Of a stretch of DNA of 38,522 bases, positions 8,061 to 18,334 are shown in pieces (position 1 is the stretch's first letter; the number at the start of each line of letters is the position of its first letter). The position numbers and the translations under genes were made by a program. The stretch is taken from the NCBI GenBank assembly GCA_027053355.1, contig JALUDX010000108.1, positions 1 through 38,522 on the forward strand. Direction: 5' to 3'. The DNA is from Anaerolineales bacterium. Its GTDB lineage: Bacteria > Chloroflexota > Anaerolineae > Anaerolineales > DRMV01. Below the pieces are notes generated by a model. That model saw only the letters and a list, made by a program, of their open reading frames with translations. It had not been told where the DNA came from and did not search any database.

Positions 8061-9953
8061 TTAGTCGCCCTGGTCGGGGCGGCAGGGGTGGTCGGGGTCG
8101 GGGTGTTCGGGCGGCATTCCCTCGGTGCCGGGGCCGTATTCGCAAACCGCCCGCCACGGCAGGTAGTGGGTTTTGAACGCGTCTTGAAAGAGCAATTGGC
8201 CCTTGCGCCACACCTCGCGGGTGACGGTGACATCGGCGCCTTTGACAGCCCAATCGACTTGTTTGATTTCGCCCTTTTTCAGATCTGGGTTTTCGATGTA
8301 TTTGGGCGGCGGCGGGTCTACGAGGTTCTGCAGGCCCGTGGTTTCCCATTGCACCTGGCGACCGTCCGACGTGCTGAAGAACTTCCAGGTGATGTAGCGG
8401 TAGCGGGGGTTGACGTCCACTTCCATCAAAATCCAGTAAGGCGTGTCGTTCTTGAACTTGAAATCCACCAGGGGCGCGTAGACCGTAGCGTCCAGCCCGG
8501 CCCAGCGGGAATCGATTTGCCCGCTGGGCGTTTCTTCGTAGTAGAGCACGCGATAGGCGTGGGGGTGACGCTCTACCACCGGGTAACCGCCGAAGAAAAC
8601 TGTGCGGAAGAGGGTGGTGCTGACCTGGCACACGCCGCCGCCCACGCCTTTGATGGTGCGGTCGCCGTAGATGATGAGGGCTTCGGCATAGCCGGCATCC
8701 AGGCTGACGTCGCCAAGCACTTTGACCATGGAAAATACCTCCCCCGGTGCCACCAACACGCCGTGGAAGCGGCTACCCGCGACCTGAATGTTGTGAATGC
8801 GGGCGGCGCTGGAGCCGTAAAAGTAGGTGGTGTGTTTGGCGACCAGTTCGGTGATGCCCAGGTCTTTGGCTTTGGCGTGGTCGTCTACCGCGGGGGGCTG
8901 CAGATCCAAGACCAGGGCGACCTTATGCTGGCCTTTCAAGATGGCTTTGCGCAGGGCGGTGAGGGAGGCTTCTACTTTCAGGCGGCGGCCCAGCACCGCG
9001 TGTTGGAGCAGGTGAAGTTGGTGGGTCTTGGGGTCGAAGGTGAAGCGTGCGTTGGCGGCGGTGCGTTGCAGGCCAGGGGCTAAGCGTTCGAGGAGGCCGC
9101 GCAAAGGCTGCGGGTCCAAATCTATGGCGAAATGAGCTTCGGCAGGCCCGCTTTCCACCCGCAGAATGCGGAGCATGGGGGCGATTTGGTCGGGCTTGAA
9201 CACCCAGGGGCCGGGGTCGTCTTGGTCGGCCTGGGGGAGGGTGATTTCGAGCGGCGCGGCGAGGATCTGGCGCAGTTGGTCGGCAGCGGGGCCCGGCTCG
9301 GCGATGCGGGGCGCGCGTTCGCGCACGATGAGGGCGATGGTGAAGTCGCGCAGCAGGGGCAGGCCCGCGCGCAGCCGTTGCAGGGTGGTGGCGCGATCCA
9401 ACACGTAGCCCACGCTGCCCGGCTTGGCGATGACCTGGGTGCCCTGGAGCGCGAGTTGGGCTTCGCGGGGCGGCTTTTCGATGGCCGCGGCCACCTGGTC
9501 GAGGAAGGCTAACGCCCGGTTTTCGTTGTACACCGCCACCGGCGGCAGGTTGATGCCGTGTTGGTGGGCCTGCCAGCGGGCTGCCCAGCGCGCCCACAGC
9601 CCGTCGCCGCGGCCCACCAGATAAGCCTGCTGGGCTGCGGCGCGGTTGTCTAACGCAAAACCCAGGTTGATGGGGTTGGCCTGCCAGCGCCGCGCCTGGT
9701 AGGTGAAGGTCACCTGGCCGGTGCTGGGGTAGGTGAGGGCCTGGTCGAGGCGGGCGGTGGCCTCTTCGACGGTTAGACCGCCCACGTCGACCCCCGCGAC
9801 GTGCACCCCGGGGAAGATGCGCCTCTGGTAGGTCAGGCTGTAACCGGCCAGCGCGGCCAGCGCCACGGCCAGGGCGACCACCGTGCCCATCAGGGCTGCC
9901 CACAGGGTTTGGGTGAGCCAGGGGGGGAGGAAGGGTCGGTCTGCGTGCAGCAT
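8061..9953 (-). CDS. VanW-family protein with putative peptidoglycan-binding domain(s)
   Basis: One N-terminal TM helix; [62 protein letters not shown] VanW signature; start placed at MLHADRPF. Confidence 0.87.
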   Translation of the reverse strand: MLHADRPFLPPWLTQTLWAALMGTVVALAVALAALAGYSLTYQRRIFPGVHVAGVDVGGLTVEEATARLDQALTYPSTGQVTFTYQARRWQANPINLGFALDNRAAAQQAYLVGRGDGLWARWAARWQAHQHGINLPPVAVYNENRALAFLDQVAAAIEKPPREAQLALQGTQVIAKPGSVGYVLDRATTLQRLRAGLPLLRDFTIALIVRERAPRIAEPGPAADQLRQILAAPLEITLPQADQDDPGPWVFKPDQIAPMLRILRVESGPAEAHFAIDLDPQPLRGLLERLAPGLQRTAANARFTFDPKTHQLHLLQHAVLGRRLKVEASLTALRKAILKGQHKVALVLDLQPPAVDDHAKAKDLGITELVAKHTTYFYGSSAARIHNIQVAGSRFHGVLVAPGEVFSMVKVLGDVSLDAGYAEALIIYGDRTIKGVGGGVCQVSTTLFRTVFFGGYPVVERHPHAYRVLYYEETPSGQIDSRWAGLDATVYAPLVDFKFKNDTPYWILMEVDVNPRYRYITWKFFSTSDGRQVQWETTGLQNLVDPPPPKYIENPDLKKGEIKQVDWAVKGADVTVTREVWRKGQLLFQDAFKTHYLPWRAVCEYGPGTEGMPPEHPDPDHPCRPDQGD

Positions 9954-10091
9954 GGTTATATTGTAACCCAACCTCGACCCCTCGACTTGGCCGCGGGCGT
10001 GCCAGCGGGGCAACCAGGCAACCTCAGTCCCTCAGCGCCTCAACGAGGCGCCGCCCCCCGCGGTACGTCTTCCGTTTCCCGTTCGAGGTAG

Positions 10092-10124
10092 CAAAAAACC
10101 GGCCGCGCGGGGCACGGCCGGTTG
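10092..10124 (-). terminator. Rho-independent terminator of ilvE
   Basis: Minus strand AACCGGCCG-N9-CGGCCGGTT followed by a T run. Confidence 0.85.
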
Positions 10125-10147
10125 GGGGCAAGGCATAGGCCGAGGCG

Positions 10148-11071
10148 TCAGTCGTACACCGGCATCAGCCATTCGCGATATTTGGCCTCTTGGCCGCGCA
10201 CCACGCGGTTGTAAAGCGCGCGCAGTTGCGCGGTAATCGGCCCCATCTGGCCGTCGCCCACGGGGCGATGGTCGACCTTGGTCACCGCGGTGACCTGGGC
10301 CGCGGTGCCGGTCATGAAGAGTTCATCGCAGATGTACACTTCGGTTCGGTCGATGGGGCGCTCGACCACAGGCACCCCCAGTGCCTCTCGCGCCAGTTGG
10401 ATGATCGTGCGGCGGGTGATGCCTTCCAGGATGTTCTCGTACACCGGCGGGGTGATGAGCACGCCGTCGCGCACCATGAAGATGTTTTCGGCGCTGCCCT
10501 CAGAAAGGTGGCCGTCTTGGGTGAGCACCAAGGCTTCGTCGAAGCCGGAGCGGAGCGCGTCGGTTTTGATGAGCGCGGAGTTGACGTACGCGCCGGCAAT
10601 TTTGCCCCGCGCGGGGATGGTGTTGTCGTCGATCCGCCGCCAGCCCGAAATGGTCACATGCGCGCCGGTGTCGTTGCTCACATAGCGGCCAAAAGGCACG
10701 GTGTAGATGGTGATTTCGTCGGTCATGTCGTGGCATTTGACGCCGATCATCTCGTCAGCTTTGTACACCAAGGGGCGGATGTACATATCTTCGTGCGCGT
10801 CTTCGGTGCGTAGCAGTTCTTTGACGATCGCGGTCAGGCTTTCGGGGGTGTGGTCGAAGTTCATGCACAGCAGCCGAGCCGAGCGCAGCAGGCGTTTGAA
10901 ATGGTCATAAGGCCGGAAGATGAAGAGTTGCTGCTCGTCTTCGTTCCAGTAAGCCCGCACACCGCCAAAGGCCGCGGTGCCGTAATTGAGCGCGTGGGTC
11001 ATCACGCCGACTTTGGCCTGTTCGTAGGGCACGATTTTGCCCTCGAAATATGCAAATTTGGGTAACGCCAT
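10148..11071 (-). CDS. ilvE: Branched-chain-amino-acid aminotransferase
   Basis: MALPKFAYFEGKIVPYEQAKVGVMTHALNYGTAAFGGVRAYW; KADEMIGVKCHD; EGSAENIFMVRDG; GITRRTIIQLA; RBS aggagg. Confidence 0.93.
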   Translation of the reverse strand: MALPKFAYFEGKIVPYEQAKVGVMTHALNYGTAAFGGVRAYWNEDEQQLFIFRPYDHFKRLLRSARLLCMNFDHTPESLTAIVKELLRTEDAHEDMYIRPLVYKADEMIGVKCHDMTDEITIYTVPFGRYVSNDTGAHVTISGWRRIDDNTIPARGKIAGAYVNSALIKTDALRSGFDEALVLTQDGHLSEGSAENIFMVRDGVLITPPVYENILEGITRRTIIQLAREALGVPVVERPIDRTEVYICDELFMTGTAAQVTAVTKVDHRPVGDGQMGPITAQLRALYNRVVRGQEAKYREWLMPVYD

Positions 11072-11134
11072 GGTTTGCCTCCTGAGGGGTGCAAGAAAGG
11101 AATTTGAGGTGTCTGTCGGGCAACGGGTCAAAGC

Positions 11135-11336
11135 GTAACCATTCAACCACAAAGGAATAGACCACGGATAGCACGGATTTTTAGGTCGCCAAGGTCGCCA
11201 AGATGACGCCAAGACCGCCAAGAAGCGAGAGAAGGGGCTTTTTAGTGTTTTTCGCCTAATCTGTGCTAATCTGTGAACGTCTTTCTGCGCAGTCTGTGTT
11301 ATCTGTGGTGTCTCCTAACCAAGGCTGAACGGTTAC
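11135..11336 (+). repeat. Dispersed intergenic inverted-repeat element, copy F
   Basis: GTAACCATTCAACC...GGCTGAACGGTTAC ends (12/14 complementary); internal CACGGATAGCACGGATTT and ATCTGTGCTAATCTGTG. Confidence 0.75.
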
Positions 11337-11410
11337 GTCGAAGCAATTATACTCCCGCTTGCACGGTGCGGCAGCCGACAATTCGTGCATCGCACACTTT
11401 AGCAAGCGCC

Positions 11411-11439
11411 TTGCAACATTCCTCAGCCTCGCATACAAT
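11411..11439 (+). promoter_or_regulatory. Sigma70-like promoter upstream of the histidine kinase
   Basis: TTGCAA-17-TACAAT. Confidence 0.6.
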
Positions 11440-11614
11440 ATAGCCGTGGCGTGGTGGTCCGTCTTACCCATGCCTGGCCGAGGATTGCCCATCTTTTAGT
11501 TTGCACATGCTTTTTGCCCCCCTTTTTTATGGAAGGGGGCGTGCTCGGCATAGAGCCGAGATTTAAAGGCTGCTGTTGCAGTAGATTGTCGACGTTTCTT
11601 TTTCGGGTAAGGCA

Positions 11615-14600
11615 ATGCTTTCTTCAACGGTGCTTCGTAAACGCCGGGATGCTTTTTTCCGCAGCCTCACCCTGGTCTATTTGCTTTTCATGGCCTTGGT
11701 GATGCTGGCGTTGCCCTGGGTGTTGCGCCCATGGATGCGCCAACCCTTTATCGGTGCGCTGGTGGAAAAGACGTTGGTGGTGGGCGCGTTGAGCGCGCCG
11801 CAATATGCCGCGGGTAACACCCTCCCTTTACAGGTGAACGATGTTTTGCTTTCGTTGAACGGCCAGTCCCTGGGCGATGGTGTGCATCTCAACCGGCTGT
11901 TGCGCCGTTACCGGGTGGGTGAAACGGTGACCTTAGGGGTGCGTCAGCCTGATGGCACTCGCGGGCAGGTGCGGGTTATCTTACGCCGTTTTTCTTTGCG
12001 AGATCAATGGACGTATTTTTACGCTTTCTATCTGGTGGGAATTTTGTTCTTCGTGGTCGGCGGGTGGGTTTATCTGTTTCGCCGTCACGATACAGTGGGG
12101 CGGGAACTGGTCACGTTTTCGGCTTCGGCCGGGTTTACTTTGGCGGGCTTCCTTGACGTGTGGGCGACGTACCGCTTGCTGCCCATCTGGCTGCTGGCCT
12201 TGGGTATGAGCGGCGCTGCGCTGTTCAATGTGGGGGCGCTTTTCCCCCGCCCCTGGCGATGGGTCAAGCAAAAACCTTGGCTGGTGGGCCTCCCGCATCT
12301 TCTGGGCGGCGTGTTGCTGCTCAATGTTGCTCTGCATTTGCAGGATGTGAATAATCCGTGGGGGTACATTCACGCTCGCGAAGGGCTGTATATTTTCGAC
12401 GCGCTTATCGCTTTGATGTTTTTGGGCCGGATGCTTTACGTTCGTTTTCATTCACCCTTCCCTGCAGCGCAGGCACAGGCCGCTTTCATCGCGGCCGGGT
12501 TTTTGTTGGGTTTTGGCCCTCTGGTGCTTTGGATGCTTTCACTACCGTGGAAAGTGGTGCCCTTCTCGCCCTGGCTTGTTGCACCAACAGTGGTTTTCCC
12601 TTTGGCGCTGACGTATGCCTTTGTGCGTTATCGGGTGGCGCGCACCGATTGGATCGCCCGCCGCACCCTCACATACACCCTGATGGCGACTTTCACCGCG
12701 GTGGGCTATGGTTTACTGGTCACTGGCCTTACCCTGGCTTTGGGCGCCCGTTGGTCCAGGCAGGGGCCGCTGTTTTTGGGATTGGTGGCGTTTGCCATTG
12801 CCTTGGCCTTTGACCCAGCCCGCCGTTTCATCCAGCAACGGATTGATCGGCTTTTTGCCCGCCGTCAGTTGGCTTACGAAGCCCGCCTCAACGCGTTTGG
12901 CCAGGCTTTGGTAGAGGCGCCCGACATCAACGCCATCGCCCGCCTCACCCGAGAGACTCTCGAGGAGGCGCTTTCACCTCAACCTTTCCACATCTTCCTC
13001 TTCGATGCTACTGTGGGGCGTTATCGCGCCTACCCCGACGCACACGGCCAACCGACCGCCGACCTTACCTTTGCTGCTGATAGCCCTTTGGCTCGTTTCT
13101 TAGAAAGGCAGCAGTCGCCCTATTTCCTGCATAAGGAAGACCCGCCCCCCGACCTGGCGCCGGTATTGCCTCGCCTACAAGTGTTAGATGCCGTACTGTT
13201 TATCCCCTTGCCGGGGCGCAAACGCTTGGTGGGCTTTTTGGCCCTGGGTGCCCGGGCCAAAGCCTCTTATGATGGCAGCGCGATCACTTTTTTGGAAAAC
13301 TTGGCGCGGCAGGCCGCCCTGGCTGTTGCCCGCGCCCAAACCGTGGATGCGCTGGAACGCCGTATGGAGCAGATGAACACTTTGGTGCGCACCGCGCAGG
13401 GGGTCAACTTCACCGTTCAATTCGACGACTTGTTGGAATTGCTCTACGCCCAGACGACTCGGCTGGTCCCGGCTAAATACTTTCAGATTTTGTTGTGGGA
13501 CGAAACTGCTCAAGCCCTGCGTTACGTGTTCGTGGTTGAAGGCGAAAGCCGGAATACGTTGTTAGAAGGCCGCATCCTGCCTGAGGGCAGCAGCCTGGTG
13601 TGGGCGGTGTGGCAAAACCGCCGTGCCCTGCACACCGACGACTACCCGGTCACTTGCCGCCGTGAGGGTTTTGTGGTTGATTTACCCGATGCATTGGCCT
13701 GGATGGGCATTCCCCTCAACACCGGCGCGGAGACCATCGGGGTGATGGTTTTAGCCCACGCTTCGGTAGAGGTGGCCTACACCGAAGAGCAGGTGGCGTT
13801 GGTGCACGCGGTGGCCGATTTGGCCGCCGGCGCTATGGTGAAAGCCCGCCTTTTAGACGAGACCCGCCGCCATGCCGCGCATTTGGCCGCCCTCAACCAG
13901 GCCCTGCGCCGCCTGACTGCCACCTTGGATTTGAAAGCCTTGACCGCCTGGGCTGCCCGCAGTGCCCTTTCGCTCACCGACGCTCGGGCCGCCGCGCTTT
14001 TCCTCTATGAGGAAGCCGACGGTCTGCTGCGGGTGGCTGCGGTGGCCGGCGACGCGCCGTCGGAGGCGGCAGGCCAGGTCTTTTCCGCAGAAAACGGCGT
14101 GGTTGCCCAGGCCATCTTAGACCGCGCTGCGGCGCACTGGCAACCGCCCACCCCCGACGAGGCCGAAGGCGCTCCGCCGCTGGAACTGGCCGACCTTTTG
14201 CGCCCCCGCCAGGCTTTTGTGGTGCCCTTGGTAGCCCAAGACCAGGCCATTGCCGCGCTGGCAGTGTTCGACAAGGGCAACGACCAGCCCTTTGGCGAGG
14301 AAGACGAACAATTGCTGCTTGCCCTGGCCGGGCAGGCTGCCGTGGCCTTGCAAAACGCCCGCCTTTACACCACCACCGACCAGGCGCTCGCTGCCCGCGT
14401 TGAGGAACTTTCTATTCTGCAGCGCATCGACCGCGAACTCAACGCTCGCCTGGATGTGCGCCGCGCTATGCAGGTGGCGCTGGCCTGGGCGGCCCGCCGC
14501 AGCGGTTCGTCCGCAGGGCTGATGGGCCTGGTGCAAAACGACGAACTTATCCTCTTTGCCGACCGCGGCTATGATCGCGGAGAATTGGGCCTTTACCGCG

Positions 14601-15604
14601 GGGGTGGCATTCCCTTGGACGATTACCCCAGCCTGCGGCGCGCCGTGGAAACCGGCCAACTGCAATGCACGCGCAGTGACCAGCCCGACGCCCGTTTTCT
14701 GCGCCGAGGTACGCGTTTTCAAGCCGTCGTGCCCATCGAGCGCGAGGAGGAGGTCATCGGCCTGCTGCTTTTGGAAAGCCAAGAGCCCGTCCTCTGCGCC
14801 GAAGAAACGGTGCACTTCCTCATCCGTTTGGCTGACCACGCAGCCATCGCGGTGGCCAACGCCCAACTTTACGCCGCAGTGCAACGCGCCAATGAAACCA
14901 AGAGCGAGTTCGTTTCCTTTGTGGCGCACGAACTGAAAACCCCCATGACTTCTATCCGCGGCTACGCCGACCTGTTGGCCAAAGGCGCGGTGGGCCCGAT
15001 CAACGAGCATCAGGCGCAGTTTTTGCAGGTCATTCGCTCTAACGTGGAACGCATGGCCCGCCTGGTGGCCGACCTGAGCGACATTTCGCGCATTGAAGCC
15101 GGAAAACTGGAACTCAACTTCCGCAAAGTCGATTTCCGCGCGGTGGTGGAAGAGGTTGTCCGCTCGCTGCAGCAGCAAGTGGAAGCCAAAAACCAGACGC
15201 TGACCGTGGCCATGCCCGACGACCTGCCGCCGGTGTGGGGCGACCGGGTGCGCCTGGCGCAGGTGCTGACCAATTTGGTGAGCAACGCGCACAAATACAC
15301 GCCCGCGGGCGGCCACATTCGGGTAGAGGTCGGCGTCGAAGCCAACCCCCACCCCGGGGGGCCGGCCCAGGTGCTCCACGTGGCCGTGGCCGACGATGGC
15401 TTAGGCATTAGCGAAGAAGACCAGCGAAAGATCTTCCAAAAGTTCTTCCGCTCCGAAGACCGCCAGGCGCGCGAAGCCCCGGGCACCGGCCTGGGCTTGC
15501 ACATCACCAAAAATCTGGTCGAATTGCACGGCGGCCAGATTTGGTTCGAGTCGCAACTGGGGCAGGGCACCACTTTCCACTTTACCGTGCCGGTGGCCGA
15601 TTGA
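11615..15604 (+). CDS. Membrane sensor histidine kinase with PDZ-like N-terminus, multiple GAF domains, HisKA and HATPase_c
   Basis: N-terminal TMs; PDZ-like VNDVLLSLNGQSL; several GAF-like blocks (FLENLARQAALAVARAQT, LLLALAGQAAVALQNARLY, FLIRLADHAAIAVANAQLY); FVSFVAHELKTPMTSIRGYADLL (H box); LTNLVSNAHKYTPAGG (N box); GTGLGLHITKNLVELHGG (G box). Confidence 0.92.
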   Translation: MLSSTVLRKRRDAFFRSLTLVYLLFMALVMLALPWVLRPWMRQPFIGALVEKTLVVGALSAPQYAAGNTLPLQVNDVLLSLNGQSLGDGVHLNRLLRRYRVGETVTLGVRQPDGTRGQVRVILRRFSLRDQWTYFYAFYLVGILFFVVGGWVYLFRRHDTVGRELVTFSASAGFTLAGFLDVWATYRLLPIWLLALGMSGAALFNVGALFPRPWRWVKQKPWLVGLPHLLGGVLLLNVALHLQDVNNPWGYIHAREGLYIFDALIALMFLGRMLYVRFHSPFPAAQAQAAFIAAGFLLGFGPLVLWMLSLPWKVVPFSPWLVAPTVVFPLALTYAFVRYRVARTDWIARRTLTYTLMATFTAVGYGLLVTGLTLALGARWSRQGPLFLGLVAFAIALAFDPARRFIQQRIDRLFARRQLAYEARLNAFGQALVEAPDINAIARLTRETLEEALSPQPFHIFLFDATVGRYRAYPDAHGQPTADLTFAADSPLARFLERQQSPYFLHKEDPPPDLAPVLPRLQVLDAVLFIPLPGRKRLVGFLALGARAKASYDGSAITFLENLARQAALAVARAQTVDALERRMEQMNTLVRTAQGVNFTVQFDDLLELLYAQTTRLVPAKYFQILLWDETAQALRYVFVVEGESRNTLLEGRILPEGSSLVWAVWQNRRALHTDDYPVTCRREGFVVDLPDALAWMGIPLNTGAETIGVMVLAHASVEVAYTEEQVALVHAVADLAAGAMVKARLLDETRRHAAHLAALNQALRRLTATLDLKALTAWAARSALSLTDARAAALFLYEEADGLLRVAAVAGDAPSEAAGQVFSAENGVVAQAILDRAAAHWQPPTPDEAEGAPPLELADLLRPRQAFVVPLVAQDQAIAALAVFDKGNDQPFGEEDEQLLLALAGQAAVALQNARLYTTTDQALAARVEELSILQRIDRELNARLDVRRAMQVALAWAARRSGSSAGLMGLVQNDELILFADRGYDRGELGLYRGGGIPLDDYPSLRRAVETGQLQCTRSDQPDARFLRRGTRFQAVVPIEREEEVIGLLLLESQEPVLCAEETVHFLIRLADHAAIAVANAQLYAAVQRANETKSEFVSFVAHELKTPMTSIRGYADLLAKGAVGPINEHQAQFLQVIRSNVERMARLVADLSDISRIEAGKLELNFRKVDFRAVVEEVVRSLQQQVEAKNQTLTVAMPDDLPPVWGDRVRLAQVLTNLVSNAHKYTPAGGHIRVEVGVEANPHPGGPAQVLHVAVADDGLGISEEDQRKIFQKFFRSEDRQAREAPGTGLGLHITKNLVELHGGQIWFESQLGQGTTFHFTVPVAD

Positions 15605-15614
15605 GTCGTTTTTT

Positions 15615-15837
15615 CGTAATTACCTACCTACCCTGCGCCGAAAACGAGGCAAGCAATATTCCAATAACTCTGCCATGCCATGAAACAACATTACACCTTG
15701 CTCGCCCTCACCACTCCCCCAGAGCCGCTGTCCTGAGCGAAGACGAAGGGCGGCTCAGCCCCCTCTCCTCTCCCATTGGGAGAGGAGAGGGGGCGCGCAG
15801 CGGGGGTAAGGTGAGGGCGTCTGGGTAGGTAATTGCG
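15615..15837. repeat. Second inverted-repeat-bounded element containing nested palindromes (MITE/REP-like)
   Basis: CGTAATTACCTACCTA (15615-15630) versus TGGGTAGGTAATTGCG (15822-15837), 14/16 complementary; core perfect 16-bp hairpin CCCCCTCTCCTCTCCC-ATT-GGGAGAGGAGAGGGGG (15759-15793). Confidence 0.75.
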
Positions 15838-15883
15838 TTTTTTTCTCTCTTCTCCGCGTCGCTGCGTAAACCCTCGGCGTCCC

Positions 15884-16081
15884 GTAACTGTTCAGCCTTT
15901 GGAAAACAGCCCACGGATGAACGCGGATGATGGCGGATAGACACGGATTTGTGGGCGCCGAAGTAACCAGGCAGCCAAGTAACCAGACTTCCCGCTTTCT
16001 GTGTCCTCGGTGCCTTTTCTGTGTCTTCTGTGGTTTTCTGCCTGCGTCATCTGCAGTGTCGCTTTGAGGCTGAACAGTTAC
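15884..16081 (+). repeat. Dispersed intergenic inverted-repeat element, copy A (best preserved)
   Basis: Perfect 15-bp inverted ends GTAACTGTTCAGCCT...AGGCTGAACAGTTAC. Confidence 0.88.
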
Positions 16082-16109
16082 AGCGTCCCAAAGGAATGAT
16101 GAGAGCCTT

Positions 16110-17231
16110 ATGCTACAAGTAACCACCGTTTTTGGGGCTGGCAATTTAGGCCGTGAACTCAGCGTGCAATTGGCGCACCGGGCGCTGCAAAACCTGACCG
16201 CCGACCCGGTGGCCGCCTGGCTGTGGGCTACGCCTGAGTACGACCTGGCCGATGCGATCAACGCATTGCACGTCTTGCTGGGCGATGTGCCCGTGTGGGG
16301 GAGCACGGTGCGGCGGGTGTGGCACGATGGCGGCGCCCCTGCTCGCGGCATGAGCATGGCCGTGTTGGCCGGCGAGGGGGTGCGCGCCGAAGGGCGCCGC
16401 TGGCCGAGCCTGCCAGCCACGCAAACCTTTGCCGACGACGTGGGGCAAATGCCCGCGGACGCAGCCTTAGTGGTGGTCGACGCCATGCAACCGCGATTGG
16501 ATCGCTGGCTGACCCTGCTCCAAGCCTTGAGGATGCCCGTGGCCGGGGGGCTGATCGGCGGCGGCTTGCAGGCCGGTCGGCCGACCTTGTTGGGCGGCCG
16601 GGAGAGCGGCGCGGGCGGCTTGGCCTTGCTGACCTTGCAGGGCGTGCAGATGGGCGTCGGCGCGGCCACGGGCTGGCGCTCCAGCGGCCTTTGGGCTACC
16701 GTAACCGAGAGCCGCGGCGAATGGCTGCGTACCTTGGACGACCGCCCGGTGACCGACGTCTTGGCCGAAATCTTTGCCCAGCCCGCCCGCCAATGGCCTT
16801 ACGCGCCCTGGCGCGAATTGGTGCGGCTGTATCCCCTGGGGTTGCGCCGAGAAGACCGCTGGGATCTGCGCGCCCCCCTCCATGTGGAAGCCGACGGCAG
16901 CTTGCGCATGACCTTGCCCCTCCCGCGGGGCGAACGGGTGTATTGGATGGTGGGCGAAATGAGCGATGCCTTGGCCGCGGTAGAAACGGCAGCCCAAAAC
17001 GCTCTGCAGGCACTGACCGCGCCTCCGGCCGTGGCCTTTGTGACGCTCGACTGGGCCTGGTATTACCTCTTCCTCGCCCATCATGGCCAAATCGCCCAAC
17101 GCCTGCGCCAGGTGCTGGGGGAAAAGGTGCCCCTGGTGGGCATTTACACCTACGGCCAATGGGCTTCGACCGGCGAGGGTGTGGCCTTGCTTCACAATCA
17201 TGTGTTGGTCAGTTTGCTGGCTCAGGCATAG
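16110..17231 (+). CDS. FIST (N and C domain) sensory protein
   Basis: VPVWGSTVRRV...GMSMAVLAGEGV, GGLIGGGLQAGRPTLLGGRESGAGGLALLTLQGVQMGVGAATGWR, C-terminal VPLVGIYTYGQWASTGEGVALLHNHVLVSLLA. Confidence 0.82.
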   Translation: MLQVTTVFGAGNLGRELSVQLAHRALQNLTADPVAAWLWATPEYDLADAINALHVLLGDVPVWGSTVRRVWHDGGAPARGMSMAVLAGEGVRAEGRRWPSLPATQTFADDVGQMPADAALVVVDAMQPRLDRWLTLLQALRMPVAGGLIGGGLQAGRPTLLGGRESGAGGLALLTLQGVQMGVGAATGWRSSGLWATVTESRGEWLRTLDDRPVTDVLAEIFAQPARQWPYAPWRELVRLYPLGLRREDRWDLRAPLHVEADGSLRMTLPLPRGERVYWMVGEMSDALAAVETAAQNALQALTAPPAVAFVTLDWAWYYLFLAHHGQIAQRLRQVLGEKVPLVGIYTYGQWASTGEGVALLHNHVLVSLLAQA

Positions 17232-17263
17232 CGGCTGTGTAGCCAGGCTGCCCCAGGTGACCC

Positions 17264-18286
17264 ATGCGTACCGCGGATTTCGACTACCATCTGCCCCAAT
17301 CACTGATTGCCCAAGAACCTGCAACGCCGCGCGACAGCGCCCGGCTGATGGTGCTGGCGCGTGACAGCGGGCAGATCACCCACGCCGTGTTTCGGGAAGT
17401 GGGGCGTTTCTTGCGGCCGGGCGATTTGTTGGTGGCGAACCGGACGCGGGTGCTGCCGGCCCGTCTGTTTGCCCGTAAAGCCGGCACTGGCGGGCGGGTG
17501 GAAATTCTGCTCCTGCGCCGCGAAGCCCCTGCGCTGTGGCAGGCGTTGGTGCGGGGGCGTGGCCTCGTCGCAGGCAAGCGCCTGACCCTGCCCCACGGTT
17601 TAGAAGCCGAAATCGTGGCCGTGCTCGACGGCCCCCTGCGCCGGATTCGCTTTTCACGCCCCTTAGACGACACCCTTTCCCGCTGGGGCGAAGTGCCTCT
17701 GCCGCCCTACATCCACCGGCCGCTGGCCGACCCCGAACGCTACCAAACCGTGTTTGCCCAAGAGGCGGGCTCTGCCGCCGCGCCCACCGCGGGCCTTCAC
17801 TTCACCCCCCAGTTGCTCGCCCGGTTGCAAGCGCAGGGCATCGGCTTCACCACCGTGACCTTGCACGTCGGCCTGGATACGTTCGCGCCGGTCAAGGAAG
17901 ACGACCCCCGCGCCCATAAAATCCATACCGAATGGTGCGAAGTTTCAGCGGAGGCCGCGCGTCAAATCAACAGCACCCGCGCCCGCGGGGGGCGCATCGT
18001 CGCGGTAGGCACCACCACCGTGCGCACGCTGGAAACCGCGGCCCGCCACGCGGCGCCGGGGCAGGTGGTTTCCCCCTGGGTGGGCGACACCGATTTGTTC
18101 ATCTTGCCCGGATTTCAGTTTCGGGTGGTCGATGCCTTGATCACCAATTTTCACCTGCCGCGCTCCACCTTGTTGATGTTGGTGAGCGCCTTTGCCGGTC
18201 GCGAGCGCATCTTGCAGGCTTACGAGGTGGCCAAGGCCGCGGGGTATCGCTTCTTTTCCTTTGGTGATGCGATGCTGATTTTGTGA
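17264..18286 (+). CDS. queA: tRNA preQ1(34) S-adenosylmethionine ribosyltransferase-isomerase QueA
   Basis: MRTADFDYHLPQSLIAQEPATPRDSARLMVL; TAGLHFTPQLL; HVGLDTFAPV; NFHLPRSTLLMLVSAFAGRE. Confidence 0.96.
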   Translation: MRTADFDYHLPQSLIAQEPATPRDSARLMVLARDSGQITHAVFREVGRFLRPGDLLVANRTRVLPARLFARKAGTGGRVEILLLRREAPALWQALVRGRGLVAGKRLTLPHGLEAEIVAVLDGPLRRIRFSRPLDDTLSRWGEVPLPPYIHRPLADPERYQTVFAQEAGSAAAPTAGLHFTPQLLARLQAQGIGFTTVTLHVGLDTFAPVKEDDPRAHKIHTEWCEVSAEAARQINSTRARGGRIVAVGTTTVRTLETAARHAAPGQVVSPWVGDTDLFILPGFQFRVVDALITNFHLPRSTLLMLVSAFAGRERILQAYEVAKAAGYRFFSFGDAMLIL

Positions 18287-18334
18287 ACCAAAGGCTGCAA
18301 CCATGCAGCCGCAAGGTAGACCTTGGATGACACC

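Noticed and set aside
8088-9083. 331-aa plus-strand ORF antisense to the VanW-like gene
   Set aside because: Mirror frame of a well-supported coding gene, no independent motif.
11520-11600. Possible degenerate tRNA upstream of the histidine kinase (GGCATAGAGCCGAGATTTAAAGGCTGC)
   Set aside because: CTCGGC-ATAGA-GCCGAG is a hairpin, but no T-loop consensus, acceptor stem or cloverleaf could be assembled.
14117-15379. 420-aa minus-strand ORF antisense to the histidine kinase
   Set aside because: Low-complexity H/Q/G/R-rich translation opposite a clearly conserved kinase frame; typical GC-rich antisense artefact.
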